Shown here: positions 9,005 to 24,000 of the stretch, in pieces
Layout of the letters: the number at the start of each line of letters is the position of its first letter
Numbering within the stretch: the stretch's first letter is position 1
Notes under the pieces: model-generated
What the model saw: only the letters and a program-made list of their open reading frames with translations
Told to the model about the DNA's origin: nothing
Database searches by the model: none
Translations under genes and position numbers: made by a program
NCBI RefSeq assembly: GCF_024256385.1
Contig: NZ_JAMLFW010000002.1
Span: forward strand, 1,364,001-1,428,000
Source of the DNA: Anatilimnocola floriformis
GTDB lineage: Bacteria > Planctomycetota > Planctomycetia > Pirellulales > Pirellulaceae
Direction: 5' to 3'
Length of the DNA stretch: 64,000 nt

Positions 9005-12000
9005 TTAGGTGGGATTGAACCGCTCGTCGATGCCCATGCCAGGCCGATTGAAATCGGACGGAGCGATGTTCGGGTTGTCGTCAGAAACGTCGATCGACTC
9101 CCAGCAGAAGTCATCGTCGCCGGTCCCGCCGATCAACTCGTCGTTGTCGCCGTCGTGGGTGATCGCGCCCAGCGTCGTACGCAGGCCGAACGTGCCCCAT
9201 TGCGCGAGCAAGGTGAGGAGCGCGGCATCGTTGTCGGTGCCATTGGTGTAGGTCGCCGGGCTGTAGGTGCCCACAGTGGCCAGCGATGTCCACACGCTGT
9301 TCTCGTTGTCGACGCTGCCGCTCACCAGTATGTCGTTGCCATCGCCGGCATCGAGCAGATCGGCGCCCGTGCCGCCGATGAGTACATCGTTGCCCGTACC
9401 GCCGTACAGCTTGTCGTTGCCCGTACCGCCGGATAGCAAGTCGTTGCCGGTCGCGCCGCTAAGAATGTCGTTTCCAGCGCCACCGTACAGCCGATCATCG
9501 CCGTCGCTGCCATCGAGCGTGTCGTCGCCCTGGCCACCATAGACGTAGTCATTGCCGCCACCGGCGCTCACCTGATCGGCTCCAGCGCCACCGTAGAACA
9601 CGTCGTTGCCGCCGAGACCGCTGAGGATGTCGTCGCCGCCGACTGGGCCATCTTGAGGCGTCGGATCGGTCGGATTGGTCGGAGCATTGTCGCCCCAGAT
9701 AACGTTGTCACCGCTGCCGCCGTTGATCCGGTCGTTGCCGATGCCGCCGACGAGCCAGTCGTTGTTCGTCGCGCCGCTCAGCACGTCATCGCCATCCTCG
9801 CCGTAGAACTCGGCAGGGATTGTGAGGTTCGACTGCGTGATGTTGTCGTTCCCGCCGCCGCCGTAGATGATCGTTTTGTTCGTCGCGCTGTAGTTGGCAA
9901 TGGTCGACGTGATGCGCAGCCGCACTTGATTCGGATTGCCAGCCGTAGGATTGCGCGTGAGTTGCACCAGATCGGCAGCACCCGTGGTGCGAGCAAACAG
10001 ATCGCCCATCTGCACGTTGGTTAGCTTGCCTTGGTCGACCAGATTGATGTCTTCGATCTGCGTCCAAGTCAGCGGCTGAACAAATGTCGAAACCACCGCA
10101 CCGGGCGAGAACGTCGAAACAACCAGCGGAGCCGAGTTCGGCACTGCCGTGACATCAAGATTGAGAACATCGCCGGGTACGTCGCTCACCGGAGCAGGCA
10201 AGCCGCTCGGCTGACCGCCGTCGATCGAGATCGCCGTGCTCGCGCTCGGGCGAATCATCCGCGTCGTATCGGGAACGATCAGGCCGACATTGGTGAAGCC
10301 GGTGCCCGTAAGCCCCAGCGGAGTTTCGCCGAAGACATCGTTGCCGTCGCCCGCGTTCGGATTGCCCGGAGCATCGCCATACAGGCTGATCGAATTGACG
10401 CCCGAAGGCATCATGTTCGGAGTCACGCCCACTCCGCTGCCACCGAACTGATCGGACGTGAACAGCAGGAACTGATCCGCGCCGGTCCAGCCGCTGAGGC
10501 TGACCGTATTCAGATCATGATTGTGCAAGGCTTGAGCGATGAACTTGGCATCGATCACATCGTTGCCAGCCGTGGCAGTCAGCGTGAGAGCATCGATATT
10601 GCGATAGATGATGTCGTCGACGGCGGCCGACGTGATCCCTTCGATGCGATAGTTCGGCGCGACCTGCGCCGCCGTATCGATGAGGATCGTGTCGCCCGTC
10701 AGATCGCCGCTGTCGATAATGATCAGCTGATCGTTGTTGCCGCCGATGTTGCCATCGCCACCATCGATGATTACCTGGCCGGCGATGTTGTCGACCGTGT
10801 TGCTGCCGTTGTACAGCTGGAAGATGTCGCTGCCGGTCCGACCGAGCAACGTCGCCGTGGCCGTGGCCGGCAGGCTTTGCAGCCGAATGGTGTCGGCGCC
10901 GGTATCGGTGACGACTTCGACATCGGCCAGATTGCGAGTGCTGCCGCCATCGAGCGTCAGGCTGGTGAGAGCTCCGCCGCCGATCGAGGGCGCGCCATCA
11001 ACACCGATGGCGTTGATCGTTTCGGCGCCCGCACCACCGCGAACGGTAACAGTCTGGAAGCCGGCGAACGTGGTTGCGGCCACTCCGCCATCACCGAGCA
11101 ACTGCGAAGCGCCCGGCATGACAAAGCCCGCGGTGCCGCCGAAGGCCGGAGTGTTATTCACCGGGTTCAGTGCATCGTAGAGTGGAGCCGCAGGATCGGC
11201 GATGTTGGCGAGCGACAAGTTCGCCGTAGCCGCCGTGCCGCTCGCATCGATCAGCAGGCTCGAGCCCGCGCCGTTGCGATCGAGAATGTGAACACTCTCC
11301 AGATTGACGAACGTTGCGGCCAGGCCGATGGCAGGACCGGCTCCGGCTTGCACGCTCAGGTCGCCAGCGCCGGCAGCCGAGCTGTCGGAGAAGTAGGCGA
11401 CGTTGCGGGCCGTTGGCAGGTCGAGCACGATCGAGTCCGTGCCACCGCGGCCATCGAAGTAAATCGCCGGCGGGTTGGTCCCGTGCGGCAGCGTTCGCTG
11501 AGCGTTGGTGAAGGCACTCGAGACGCTCTTGCGCACGCCATCGATCGTTGGCAGCACACCACTACCGAGCAGCGCGCCCGTTTCTGTCAGCAGCTGACCA
11601 CTAGCGAGGCCGTGAATACGAACCGAGTCGTTCGTCGCCGCGCGACCCGCGAACGTCAGGCTGTTCACATTGTCGTCGCCACCTTGGAAGATCACCGTGC
11701 CATCGAGTGCGACTTGCATCGTGTTGGCATCGAGCAGCTGCACGTCGAACACGTTGCCCGTTGCGAAGTTGTTCAGATCGAAGACGTGATTGACGCTGCC
11801 ACCCAGCGAATTGCTCGTTTCGATCTCGCGATAAGTGATTCCTTGGAAGCCTGGAGCCGAGATGGTCGTATCGGGAACGCCATGGATCTCGGTCGCGATG
11901 CCAACCACACCGGTGAAATCGATATTGAGGATGTCGCCCGGCGGAGTCGTCGGGTTGTCACCTTCGATCTCGTAAGCCGTGACCGTGCTGATACGAATGT

Positions 12001-15000
12001 TGAACGTATCGCCCAGATCGGCAATACCACCCTCGGTGCCGCCAAAGTCGAAGCCTTGGATGCGAGTGGTGGCTGCGTTGATCGTCGCCGTGCTCACTGC
12101 GGTGCCAAGGTTGAATACATCGGCCCCGGCTCCGCCAGTGATGCGGATCTCGTCGCCTGCCGCGTTGAGCGTAGCGACCGTCGCGCCATTGGCCGTCAGC
12201 GTGTCGTTGTCGGCGCCCATGTCGATCGTGATGTTGCCATCACCGACGAGCGCCGTGCCAGCCGTGATCGTGCCAGCCAGTGTGACCAGCGAACCAACGC
12301 CGACATCCACTACCCCAGCATCGACCGTGAGCGAAACATTCGACGCGGCTTGAACCGTCGTGCCGGCGGGCAACGTCAGGTTATCGCCCGCGCTCAGTGC
12401 CACCGAGCCGCCCGTCGATTGAATGGTAAAACCGGTGCTCAGGTTGAAGTCCTGGCCAGTGGTTGCCGCATCGGTCGCCGACAGTGTGATCGCGCCACCC
12501 GAAGTGACGTTGCCGGCAACTGCGAGGCCGCCAGCCTTGTTCACGATGGTCGTCGTGCCGCCCAGATTGCGAGCCGCAAAGCCCGCCGTCACCGGAGCGA
12601 TGTTCGACAGCGTGAGCAAGCCGCCCACCGTGTTGTAAATCGCAACGTTGCCGCTGGTGGAATTGTCGATCGACAAAGATGACGTTGCCGTTTCCAGCGA
12701 ATCTGTGCCACCAATGCCAGCCGCAGCCGTGAGTACGATCGAGCTGCCTGTGATGTTGATCGTGCCGCCATCATTGCCATCGGCATCGTTGTCGGTGAGA
12801 GCACCCGCGGCGAGCAGCAGCGAGACCGCAGCCGTGCCGGCGTTGACGGTATTCAAGGCCAGGCCGTTCGACTCACGAATTGCGATGGCCGAGTTCGTCG
12901 TCGCGGCAGTCAGTGTAGTAACTGCCGTATCGAGGTTGATGCCGCCAGGACCCGTCGCATTCAGCAAGCCACCCGTCACGTTCAGCGTGCCGTTGCCGTT
13001 GTTGTCGGTGATCGCACCAGCCGCCAGTGTGAGCGTCACGTTGCCAGTGCCGGCGGCGACCGTGTTCACCGCCAAGCCGTTGGTTTCGCGAATGCTGATC
13101 GCGGCGTTGGTGCTTGCCGCGGTCAGCGTCGTGATGGTCGTATCGAGATCGATGCCACCAGGGCCAGTTGCATCGAGTAGCGCAGCCGTCACGTTCAAAG
13201 TGCCGCTGCCGTTGTTATCGGTGATGGCGCCAGCCGCCAGCGTGAGGCGGGTGTTCGCGGTGCCCGAGTTCACCGTGTTCACGGCCAGACCATTCGTTTC
13301 GTCAATTGTGATCGCGGCATTGGTGCTGCTCGCGGTCAGCGTAGTGATTGTCGTATCGAGATCGATTCCCGCTGCCGCTGTGGCGACGAGCAGTTGTGCG
13401 ACCACGTCGATTCCGCTGCCAGAAGTCGTGATGCCGCCAGTCCCCGCGTTCAGCGTGGCCGTGCCGGCCGCACCCGTCGTCAGCGTGGCGTTCACGGCAA
13501 TCTGCTGCGAGTTGATCGTGAGGTTGCCACCCACGGTCAAAGCCCCAGTCGCCGTCACCGTATCGGTTCCAACACCCGTGCCAAGCGTGAGATTGGTGAT
13601 GCCGTGAGCCGTCGTGCCCGAGCTGATCGTCACCGTGTCGTTGCCATCGACGGTGGTCGTATCGATGTTGACGTTCGTCGTGTTTCGCAGGTTGATCCCT
13701 TCGAAGGCCACGCCACCCGAGCTGCCCGTCACTCGCAGAGCTGGCAGGAGGTTCGTATTTGCATCCAAGCCATCAGCGATGTTGATCACATCGTTGGCGT
13801 TGGGGAGCGTGATGTTCACCGTGCCGAAGCCGAACACGTCGAGGACTGGTTCGAGTTGGCTGAAGGTGATCGTATTCTGACCGACGATCGTCAACACACC
13901 GTTGTTGTCGTTGGCATCGACCACGCCATCGACCGTGTAGTTGGCGGTGAGGGCACTCGTGCCATTGACCACCAGCACGTCGCCGTCTTGCGGATCGGCG
14001 CCAGCCGTGAGCGGAATATTGTGATTGCCGCCGTTGTAGGTGATTTCCGGAATCGGATTCACACCGGCGTTGACGATCATCACGTCGTCGCCGTCGAGCC
14101 CATTGAACACGACGGGTACCGTAACCAAGGCATTCTGAACGGGCTGAGCGTTGAGCTGATAGGTGTAACCGCCCGGAACCGTCGTGATGATCAGCGTGTC
14201 TGCACCAGACGTGCCGTAGATCACCAACTGATTGTTCAGCACCACATCGTTGCCGTCGCCACCTTGGTACGTGATGTAGTACGTGCCGTTGGCGGTGACG
14301 ATTGGCGAAGCTTCGGGCAAGCCGTTGAAGATGCCGTTGACCGGGTCGGTGCCCGCGTTGTTGATGATCACGAACGACTGCAGTGGCGTGGTGGGAACGA
14401 CATACGATCCCGTAACGCTGAGCGTCGCGTTGTTCAGATTCACCGTACTGGCCGGAGTTGTGACTGCAAGCTGATCGTAGTCGGTACCCGCAACCGTGCC
14501 ATTGATTTGAACTGGGAAGATGCTGAACGGATTGAGCGTGAGGGTGCCAGCTTCCGTCAGGATTGCCGTGTTGTTGGTTCCCGGGCTCACCGTACCGCCA
14601 GGAATCGTCGCAGTGCCGGTCACCGCGGTGACCGTGCCGCCAATCGTGCCGCTGCCACCGAGAGTAGCCTGTTGAGCAACCGTGTAGTCGGTGGTGGCGC
14701 TCGTCGTGCCATTGACCCATAACGTGCCTTGCGACACGGCGACATCACCGGTGAACGTATTCACCGTCGGTGCTGCAAACACCAGCGTGCCGTCGTTGAG
14801 CTTGGTCAGATCCGCGCTGCCACTGATTACGGCAGCAATCGACAGATCGGCGCCCGTGGCCAACTTGGCGACGTTGAATTCGCGACTCACGCTGCCGAGG
14901 GCCAGCTTGCCGGCCAGCGAAGCCGCAGTCGCGCCCGTGCCAGTCACATCGAGATAAAGATCGCTGTTGAGCGTCAGGGTAGCCACACCGGTGTTGATCG

Positions 15001-18000
15001 CCGTGGCATTGGCAGCTGCCGTGCCACTCGTGAGGGTCAGCGTGCCGACCGTATCGCTAAAGCCGTTCATATTGAGAGCGGCGTTGCCGAGCAGCACGAG
15101 GTTCGAAGTATCGGGCAGCTGATTGGCTTGCAGCAGGCTCACGGTCGCGCCGGAGCTGACCGTCAGGCCGTCGCCGAACGGCGCGACGCCGTTCTTATTG
15201 AGTGCCAGCGTACCAGCGTTTACCAGCGTGCTGCCGGAATACGTATTGGCTCCGCTGCCCGACAAGGTCAGCGTGCCGTTGCCAATCTTTGCCAGACCAA
15301 CATTGTTGGCCGATGTCGCCAAGGTGCTGATCGCACCCGACAGATTGAGATTGCTCACAGTCTCGATCAGCACATTGCCGCCGAGCACGCCATTGGCGAG
15401 CAACACTTGGCCAGACCAGCTGTTGTTGCCTGCCGTGCTCTGCAGCGTCGCTCCGCCGTTGACCGTCGAAAACACGCTGCCGTTGAGCGTAAGGACTTCG
15501 TCGGCAATCGCCACGGCAGCCCCACCGTTGCTGTTGAGTCGCAACGTGGCATTGGCAGCTACCGTCGTTCCATTGGTCGACGAATTCGCCGTCGGCGGAA
15601 CTGGAGCAGGAACCGCATCGACCGCACCGAGTGCGAGCGAGTTGCGAAGTTCCAGGGTGCCGAGATTCACCACCGTACCGCCGGAGTAAGTGTTCACTTC
15701 GGTGAGCACCAGCGTTCCCAGGCCGGTCTTTGTCAACATGCCCGCAGTGGCGCCACCACCGGTGATGGCGGCGTTGATGAGCAGATCGGCTGCGTTGCTG
15801 CCATCAGCGACTGCAAACGTGTGTGCCACGTTCGAGAGATTGAGCGCACCGTTGATCACCGACGAATTGGCGTTGTCATTCACAAACACGCTGCCAGCCA
15901 TGTTCAGCACGCCGCCGCCGGTGTTGATCGTGGCGCCATGCAGGGTGATGTCCGTCACATTGCCAGCCGTCGAGCGACCACCCAGATCAAGCGTTGCGCC
16001 ATCGAGCAAGCGAATGTTCGAGCCGTTACCAAGCTGATTGTCAAACGCCGTCGTCACACCCAGGCCCGTGGCCGGAGCCACATTAACCGTCAGGCCTGGA
16101 TTCACCACCAGGTTGCCGGAAGGAACTGCAGCCACCGCAGCGGTCTTCGCCAGCGTCAGGCTACCTTCTACCAACATGATGTTGCCAGTGTGACTGTTGG
16201 CGCCCGAGCCCGAGAGGATCAAACCACCGGCCCCAATCTTCATGAGGCTGGTGCCCGTCAGCGAGCCGTTTACCGTCAGCGTGCCAGCCTGCACATTGAC
16301 CGCCGTCGCCGAATTGTTGAGCGCGATGTTGTTGGCCCACACGTTGCTGCCGCTGACGTTGATCAAACCGCCGTTGGGCGAGTAGTCGAGGAAAGCGAGC
16401 AGCGTGAGCGGAACGGCCACCGTCACTCCGCCATCGAGCCGCATCGCGGCGTTGTACTGAACCGTCGCACCGCTGGAAGTTCCCAGGGCTGCGCTCTTGG
16501 CCGCGGTGATGCTACCTTGGCCGATGTTGACCGCGCCAGTGAAAGTATTCGCTGCAGCGCCCGACAAACGCAGGTCGCCTGCGCCGCTCTTCATCGGAGC
16601 CATGCCGGTGCCGGAAATCACTCCCTGCACATCGAGCACGTTGTCGGCGACGACGAAGCCGGTTTCGGCCGTATTCGACAAGCCGATCGAAATCACATTG
16701 TTGCCACTGCTGCCGACCATCGCAGCGCCGGTCAGCGCTTGCGTGCCAGCGCCGCTCACCGTGACGCCGCCGCGTACGAGCAGTGCGTTGATGGCGGCGG
16801 CCGAGGCTCCGCTCGCATCGTTGGCGGTGATCAGCACATTGGCATTGGCTGGAGCGGCGCTCAGTGCGCCGGTGTAATAGCTGCCAGCCGGCAGGGCTTC
16901 GATGCGGAAGGGACCCGCCCCCGTGACCGTTGCCAGGTCGAGTTGATTTGCCGAGGAAGTCACCGTGGCCCGAGCCACAATGCCGTTCGTCACCGTCGGC
17001 GTGGCGGTAAACAGAATCTGATTGCCTGCACCCAGATCGCTGCCGCTGCCGACAAACCGAACCGCTGTGTTCGCCGTGGCGGGGAACGCACCGGTGAACG
17101 TCAACGCATTCGTGCCGCCGCTGGTGCGCGATTCGATGGCGTTCGCGGTGCCGCCGGTCAACGTCAGCGCACCGACCGTTTCGGTGCTACCTGCTGCATT
17201 GCCGATATAGACCAACTTGCCGTTGTTGAGCGAAATGCCCGCGGCATCGGCCAGCCGATTGGCAATCGGGCCGGCCGTGTCGTTCACTTCCAAGCTGCCG
17301 TTATCGATGATCGAAATGGCCGTAGCACCCGTCATCGTCGACGTGCCGGTCATTTGCACCAGGTTGCCGTCCACCGTGAACGTGCCGCTGCCCGTGATCG
17401 GTGCTTGGAACTCGAACGTGCTCGTCGATCCGCCGTTGATCGTCGTACCGAACGTCGCCATGTTGTACGTGCCGCCGAAGATCAGCTTGGTGTTCGGTGC
17501 ACCACGCAACGTGGGGCTGCTTGTGGCAACAGTGATCGTTCCACCGATCGTGTGCGTTCCCTTCAGCACGCGAATGTTGCCGTGGTTGTTGCTCGTCATA
17601 CCGCCGGCCAGGTTTTCGGTCGCACCCGTGCCGCCAGTAATCGACATCGAGATCACACGGCTGGTGCTCAGCGACGTAGTCGTATCGAGCTCGAGCGTAG
17701 CGCCCGCTGCCGAGATGTTGATCGTGCCGGTAGCAGCGCCATCGAGAGCATTCGGATTGCGAATGGCCACAATGCCACCACCGATGGTCAGAATGGTTCC
17801 CGTATTGGTGTAGGTACCAACGCTATTGAGCACCAGGCGGCCCGAGCCTGCAGTCGTCAGCGCGCCGGCCGTGCCACCGCCGTTGACAGCAGCGTTGATC
17901 ACCAGTTCATCCGAACCAATCACACCGACAAAGGTGTTGCTGAGCAACGGATTGATCGAGCTGCGATCAGCCGTGGTGACCGTGCGATTACCGTTATTCA

Positions 18001-21000
18001 GATTCAGAACCACGCTCGCCGCAATCGTTGCTGCCGGCGAAGCGCCCATGGCGTTACCCGAGATACCAGCGACCAATTGCTGGGTCAGGTTGCCGTTCAG
18101 CGTCAATGTCGGCACGCCAGTCGAGCTGAAGACATCCGCGCTGGTGCTCGTACCGACCGACATGGTGAGCGCTGTCGCGATGAACGCAATGCCGTTCAAA
18201 TTCAGTGCACCAGTGCTCGCGATCGACACCGTTGCCGACTGCCCGGCAATGCCGGTCACTGTTGCCGTTTGAGCATTGTCGCCACCCAGATCGGTGCCGA
18301 TCGTCAGTGTGCCAGCCACGGCCACAGCGGCCGTCTTGGCCAGATTCACATTTCCTTGAGCGACGGTCACGTTCGCAACATTCGCCGCCGAACCACCCAG
18401 CGTCAAATCGCCGACGCCGATCTTGGTGAGCGTGCTAGCCGTGGCCAGCGTGCCATTGACCGTTAAGCCAAATCCGCTCGCGCCCGTATTCAGCGTCGCA
18501 TTCGTATTCACCGTGATGGCCGTGCCAGCAGCAGCCACGCCAATCGTGCTTCCCGCCGTGGCATCGTCTGCCAGGCGGATGGCGCCCGTGTTGTTCACAC
18601 CGCTGCCGTTGAGCACGATGTTCTCATTCGCGCCACCCACGCCCAACGTCAAACCGCCGGCGATTTCGAGCGTCGCGCCCGCGGCCACCGTGGTGCTCTG
18701 AGCAACCACGCCGAGAGCATCGTTGCTTCCCGCGCGGAGCACGCCTTGCTCGACCGAGATCAAGCCCGTCAGCGTGGTGCCGTTGGCGCCCGACAGGGTC
18801 AGCGCGCCAGGCCCACGTTTGCGGAGCGTATTGGTTGCACCCGCGAAGGTCACCGCGCCGCTGATCGTCAGCGAGTTGCCGTCTTCGACTTGTACGATGC
18901 TTTCGGTGTTCGTCACACCCAGCGTCAGCGGAGCACTGATCACCGATTGAGCCGAGCCCGAGCCATTCATCCAGATCGAACCGCTCGAAACCGTGAGGGC
19001 CCCAGCACCACTGATCGTGATGTTGTCGCCAGCGATGATCAAACCAGCCACCGTCTTCGGCGTGGTGATGACTTCGCTCTTCGTCAGACGGACAAAATCG
19101 GTCGCGGTTAGCGTCGGATCGTTCAGACTGGTCTTGAAGGCCGTTGCCGCATGCACACCAAAAGTAGTGTCGTGCACAGCTTCGCGGACAACGCCAGACG
19201 CTGTGGTCACACTGCCATAGGGCACCAACACAGGGGCCGCCGGAGTGCCACCGAGCGCCGTGAAGATCAACTTGTTGTCGGCCGAACCCAGATCGTCGTT
19301 CACGCCAACGAAGCTGGCAAACGTATTCGCGCCGCCGCGAGTCAACCCAGCGCTGGTCACCGTGTTCGTGCCATTTCCGGTGGTGGTCGAACGGAAGACG
19401 GAGTAGTTGCCCGTCGTCAGCGTGGTCGCGCCAAATGTTTCGCTGGAGTTCGCCGCATTGCCGATGTAGTTGAACACCGTCGGAATGCCGACCGTGCCGC
19501 CCGTCATCGTCAGCGTAGCCGTATTGTTTATGCGATTGGCATTCGGTGCGCCTTGCGAATCATCCACTGTCAGCGTCGCGCCAACGTTGGTTGCCGTGGG
19601 CAATGTCGAGATCACCGAAACGCTGCTCGTGCCCGCCAGCGTGCCGCCGTTGCGGAGCACTGTCTCGCGATTGTTGATCGTCGTGCTGCCTGTGTAGGTA
19701 TTGTTCCCGGCAAGTGCGATTTTGCCCGTGCCGCCCGTTACCAGGCTGCCTTGAACCGTGCGGAACAACGTCGAATCACCCGGATCGGCCGGCAGGATGT
19801 AGTTGGCCGCATCGGTGCTAGTCAGATTGAGCGTGGTCGGGTTCAAGCCGAAGCCAAACGTCGCGAGCCAGTTGGGAGCACCCGCACCAACACTGCTGGC
19901 CACCGCGCCCGCGCCACCGCTGCCGTTGTAAAGCCGGATTTCGATGTTGTGCCAGCCATCGCCATTCGGGCCCATGCCGAAGTTGGTCGTGCCGCCGTTG
20001 GGATTGGCATTGGTAGTGGTGCCGGCTGCGGTTGAGTTGCCACCGGTCGTGCTACCGGTCGTGGTCGCCACGTTGAAGGCGCCGTTGTTCATCCGCAATA
20101 CGCCGTCAATGGTCACCCGCGCAACGTCGTCGATGTTCTCGGCGAATGCGAAGATGCCATCCGCGTCAAAGAACTGCCCGGTGTAGACGTACGTGACGTT
20201 CACCGCCCAGGGAGCGATGCTCGTCCCGCTGAATGCTTCGCCCAACCGTACAAACAACTGATTCGGACCACCAGGACTCGAAGTCGTCGTGTCGATGGCG
20301 CCGCCGCTGCTCAAAAATGCTTCGGTCAAGCCCGCCGACGTGCCGTCGCTGATCGCGGCTTCCACGATCAGTTCTTCATCCGCCAGCGTATCAACCGCAG
20401 TCATCGCGCGAGCACCACCGCCGAGGCTCATCAAACCGGTGATCTTCGCACCGGTCGTAATTTCTGATTGATTGCCAGCGGCCGCGGTCACGGCAATGTT
20501 GCCCAACAGGTTAAGCGTGCCAGTGCCCGTCGACACCAGTGCGCTAAACGAAGGACCAATCACCAACGACAGGCCGTTGGCAGTTGCCAGCGTGCTCGAG
20601 CCAATCGGCGCTGCGCCGAAACCATCCGTCTTGTTGTTCAAATCGAGCCAGCCGGTGCTGTTCACCGTCACGCCGACAGGATCGGCAATGATGTTGCCGT
20701 TGGCAGCAGCGCCGTAGCGCACCACATCATCGAGTGGTCCGCCAACGTTATCGCCGACGGTCAGATTGCCGAGAATCAGCGATCCTGCACCAGCTGCGAG
20801 GTTGCGGTTCAGGAGCAACGTCCCTTCATTGACCGTCGTGGCCCCAGCATAGGCGTTGACCTGCGTGCCGCTCATTTCGAGCGTACCAGCGCCGGCCTTC
20901 GTCAAAGCACCAGCACTCGTGCCACCCAAAGTCGCGCCCAAGTTCAGATCGCTCGCAGCAGCCGTGTCGTTCACCGTAAACGTGCGGGTTGCGCCACCCA

Positions 21001-24000
21001 AGTCTACGATACCGGTCGGAATGCTCACGCTCGTGTTAGCCCCCGTGTGGCCGTACACAGTGACAACGGTCGTGGACAGCGTATTTGCGCCACCAATCAA
21101 CACGTCAGCTGCCGCACCCACGCCGCTCGCCAGGTTGAGCGTCGTAATCAGTTCTGTCGGCACACCGTTCGTCGGTAGGAAGGTGACTGGACCCGTACCA
21201 AGCGAAACGACGGCCGAGATGGCGTTCACATCGGTCTTGGCGAGGGCCGCTTGGAACGTCACTGTGTAAGGTCCACCAGCGACGCCGGTCACGGCGACAT
21301 TGCCTACACCAATCGACGGCAACGCTTCGAGCGCGGCTTGAATCGTGGCCCCGGTAGCCGTGGCCCGCACGATCGGTACGGTGAGATAGTTGTTGAAGTT
21401 GAGATAGAAGTGCGTCACGGCCGCAGGGACGGTGATCACATTCGTCTCGTTCGACCCGCTCGTCGAACCGCTGAGATCAAGTTGGCCGCTGCTAAGCACC
21501 GTGACTGCCACGCCGTCGGCAATTTGATTCGGTCCTGCCAGCGCGCCATAAGTCACCAGGTCGGCATCGTTGCCGCCCAGTGAATCGCCGATGATCAGGG
21601 CATTCGAAATGGCAATCGCCGCGCCCGATTTATTGAGCTGCAACGTTCCCTGATAGTGATGGAAGGTACCCGCGCCAGTGTTTGCTGTGGCGCCCGACAA
21701 TTGCAGAGTTCCCGCGCCCGACTTCACGGTCGTAAAGCCGCCGTTCGCGAGCACGCCGGTCAGATTCAAGCTATTGCCGGTCTCGACGCTGATCACCGTA
21801 TTGGCCACACCAATATTGACGTTGCCGTTCCAGGTGACATTACCATTGAACACGCGTAACGCACCCGAGTCGAAGCGGGTATTCGCTGCATTCACCGAAC
21901 CCAGAATTCCCGTGCTGGTGATACCGCTGCCGTTGAGCGTCAATGTTTCGCCGAAGGTGAGCCCACCGTCGGTTTCGAGCACGCCGGTCGCGGCTACGGT
22001 CGTTGCTCCCGCGACGGTTCCCAAACCGCTGGCTTGCAGGATGCGCAGTGCACCGGCGTTGATGGAGAGCGCCCCGGTGTAGTCGCTGTTGTCGGCTGCA
22101 TTGTTCAGCACCACGCGGCTGTTCGCCGTGGCCTTGATCAGGCCGCCGGCAGCAGCGCCGTCGCTGATCCGCGACGTGATCGTCAAATCGGCAAACGCGG
22201 CCGAATCGGCGACGGTCAGCGTCCGTTGCGTCGTGGCTTGATTCGGCGCGATCAACAAGATCGTACCGCCGTCGATCCGCGCACCACCCGCGGCCACACT
22301 CGGCGAAGCGCCAGAGAAGACCGTGACATTGAGATTGGCGCCGAGCACCAGCGTCGTTCCCGCTGCCAGGCTAATGTCGCCCGCAGCCGTACCGTTGCCG
22401 ATCACGAGGGTCGGAGCAGTTTCGAGCGTTTCGCGGCCACTCAAGCCACCGTCGGTAACCGTGCCGACCGAGGTAATGCCCGTGCCGCCCGAAAGCGCCG
22501 TCGTGCCGTTGGCCACCGCGAACGCTAAGGTGACGTCCGTTTGATTCAGGAAGGTGACGGTGTAAGTCAACTGGTTGGTGCCGGAACTGAAGAAGTTCAC
22601 TCGCACACCACCGAGCGCGGCGACACCCGGCAATGCATTCAACGCTGCTTGCACCGTCGCGGCGTTCGCATTGAAGGCCAGGTTGGGCGTGACATCCGCG
22701 CCGACGGTGACAGTGAACTGCCCTGCCGTGGCGCCGATCGTGAAGGTTCGTTCTTCGTTCGTCGTCGAAGCAGCCTGCGCAACCGACGTTCGGATCAGGC
22801 TGGTGGTTTGGCCAACCACGGTCACGGTGTGGGCAATCTGTTCGCTGCTGCTCAGCGTGAGCGTATCCATTCCCGCGCCCATGTTGTCGCCAACCTGCAA
22901 CGTGCCGCCGTTGAAGACATCCATGCCCGCTGTCTTGTTCAGCACGAGTTCGCCGTCGTTCACCATCGAAACACCGGCCAGGAAATTGGTCGCATTTCCA
23001 GCGAGCGTCAACGAACCGGCGCCGACCTTGTTGATGCCGCCGACGTTGGTGACGTTGGTCATCGTCCCATTCAGCGTCAACGATGCTCCGCTGTTTGCGC
23101 CAAAGCTCAGCAACTGATTCGTACCGGTATAGGTGAAGTTGAACGGAGTTTCGCCCGTTCCCCACGTCGTGTTGCCGCTCGTCGCCACCAGGCTGCCGTG
23201 TCCCTTGCCGAACGACTCTTGTTCACCGATGAAGCCACTTCCTTGACCTGAATTCGTTGTCAGCACCAGGTTCTTGTTGCCGATGGCCAGGTTGCCGTTG
23301 GTCTCGATGGCAGCGCCCGCCGTAACGCTGACCGAGTTCGTATTCCCCTTGACGATTTCGCTTGCCACCGGAGTGGCGGTTCCGGCCACAACGCCGAGCG
23401 TGGCGACGTCAGTTCCAGCCAGCGCCCCGCCGAATTCGATGAACCAGTTCACCGTGCCGGGGATGCCCGCGTTGACCACGCGCGTCACCGTCACCGAACC
23501 ACCCACGCCGCCGATGCTCGGCAACGCGTTCAGCGCGGCTTGCATGGCTGCAGCCGTCGTCGTGTCATTGAAGCCAGCAGCGGTCGTGGTTGCGGCCTGA
23601 CCACCCAACAGCGATGGCGCGGTGAACGACAACGCAAAGTTGCCGACCGTCGTCAATTGCAGCCGCTGCACTTCGTTGCGATCGATCCCCAGCGAGTTGT
23701 TGCTCGTCAGAATCAACTTGCCGGTGCTTACCGTCGTGCTGCCGGTAAAGCGGTTGTCGCCACCGAGCGTCAGCGAGCCGATGCCGGTCTTCGTGAGGTT
23801 GGCTCCCGCCGTTTGCAGGTTGGCGATGTTTTCGCCGAGCGGCCCATTGATGGCGACCGCAGTGTTCGGATCTTGCACCGCCAGGCTGACGCTCGCGACA
23901 TTCAACACCGACTTTGCGGTCGAGCTGAAGGTGAGATCGAACGGGTCGTTGAAGCCGTTGACATCGACACCAGCGAACACATTCGTATTGCCAGTGACTG

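Noticed and set aside
10031-12682. 883-codon open frame on the plus strand
   Set aside because: Antisense to the C-terminal part of the giant gene; no recognisable motif and strongly biased composition.
9322-13420. Short repeats considered as a CRISPR array
   Set aside because: Repeat spacing follows codon multiples of RTX and beta repeats and there are no uniform repeat-spacer units or cas genes.
14729-18466. 1245-codon open frame on the plus strand
   Set aside because: Same reason: an antisense shadow of the beta-repeat gene without protein-like composition.
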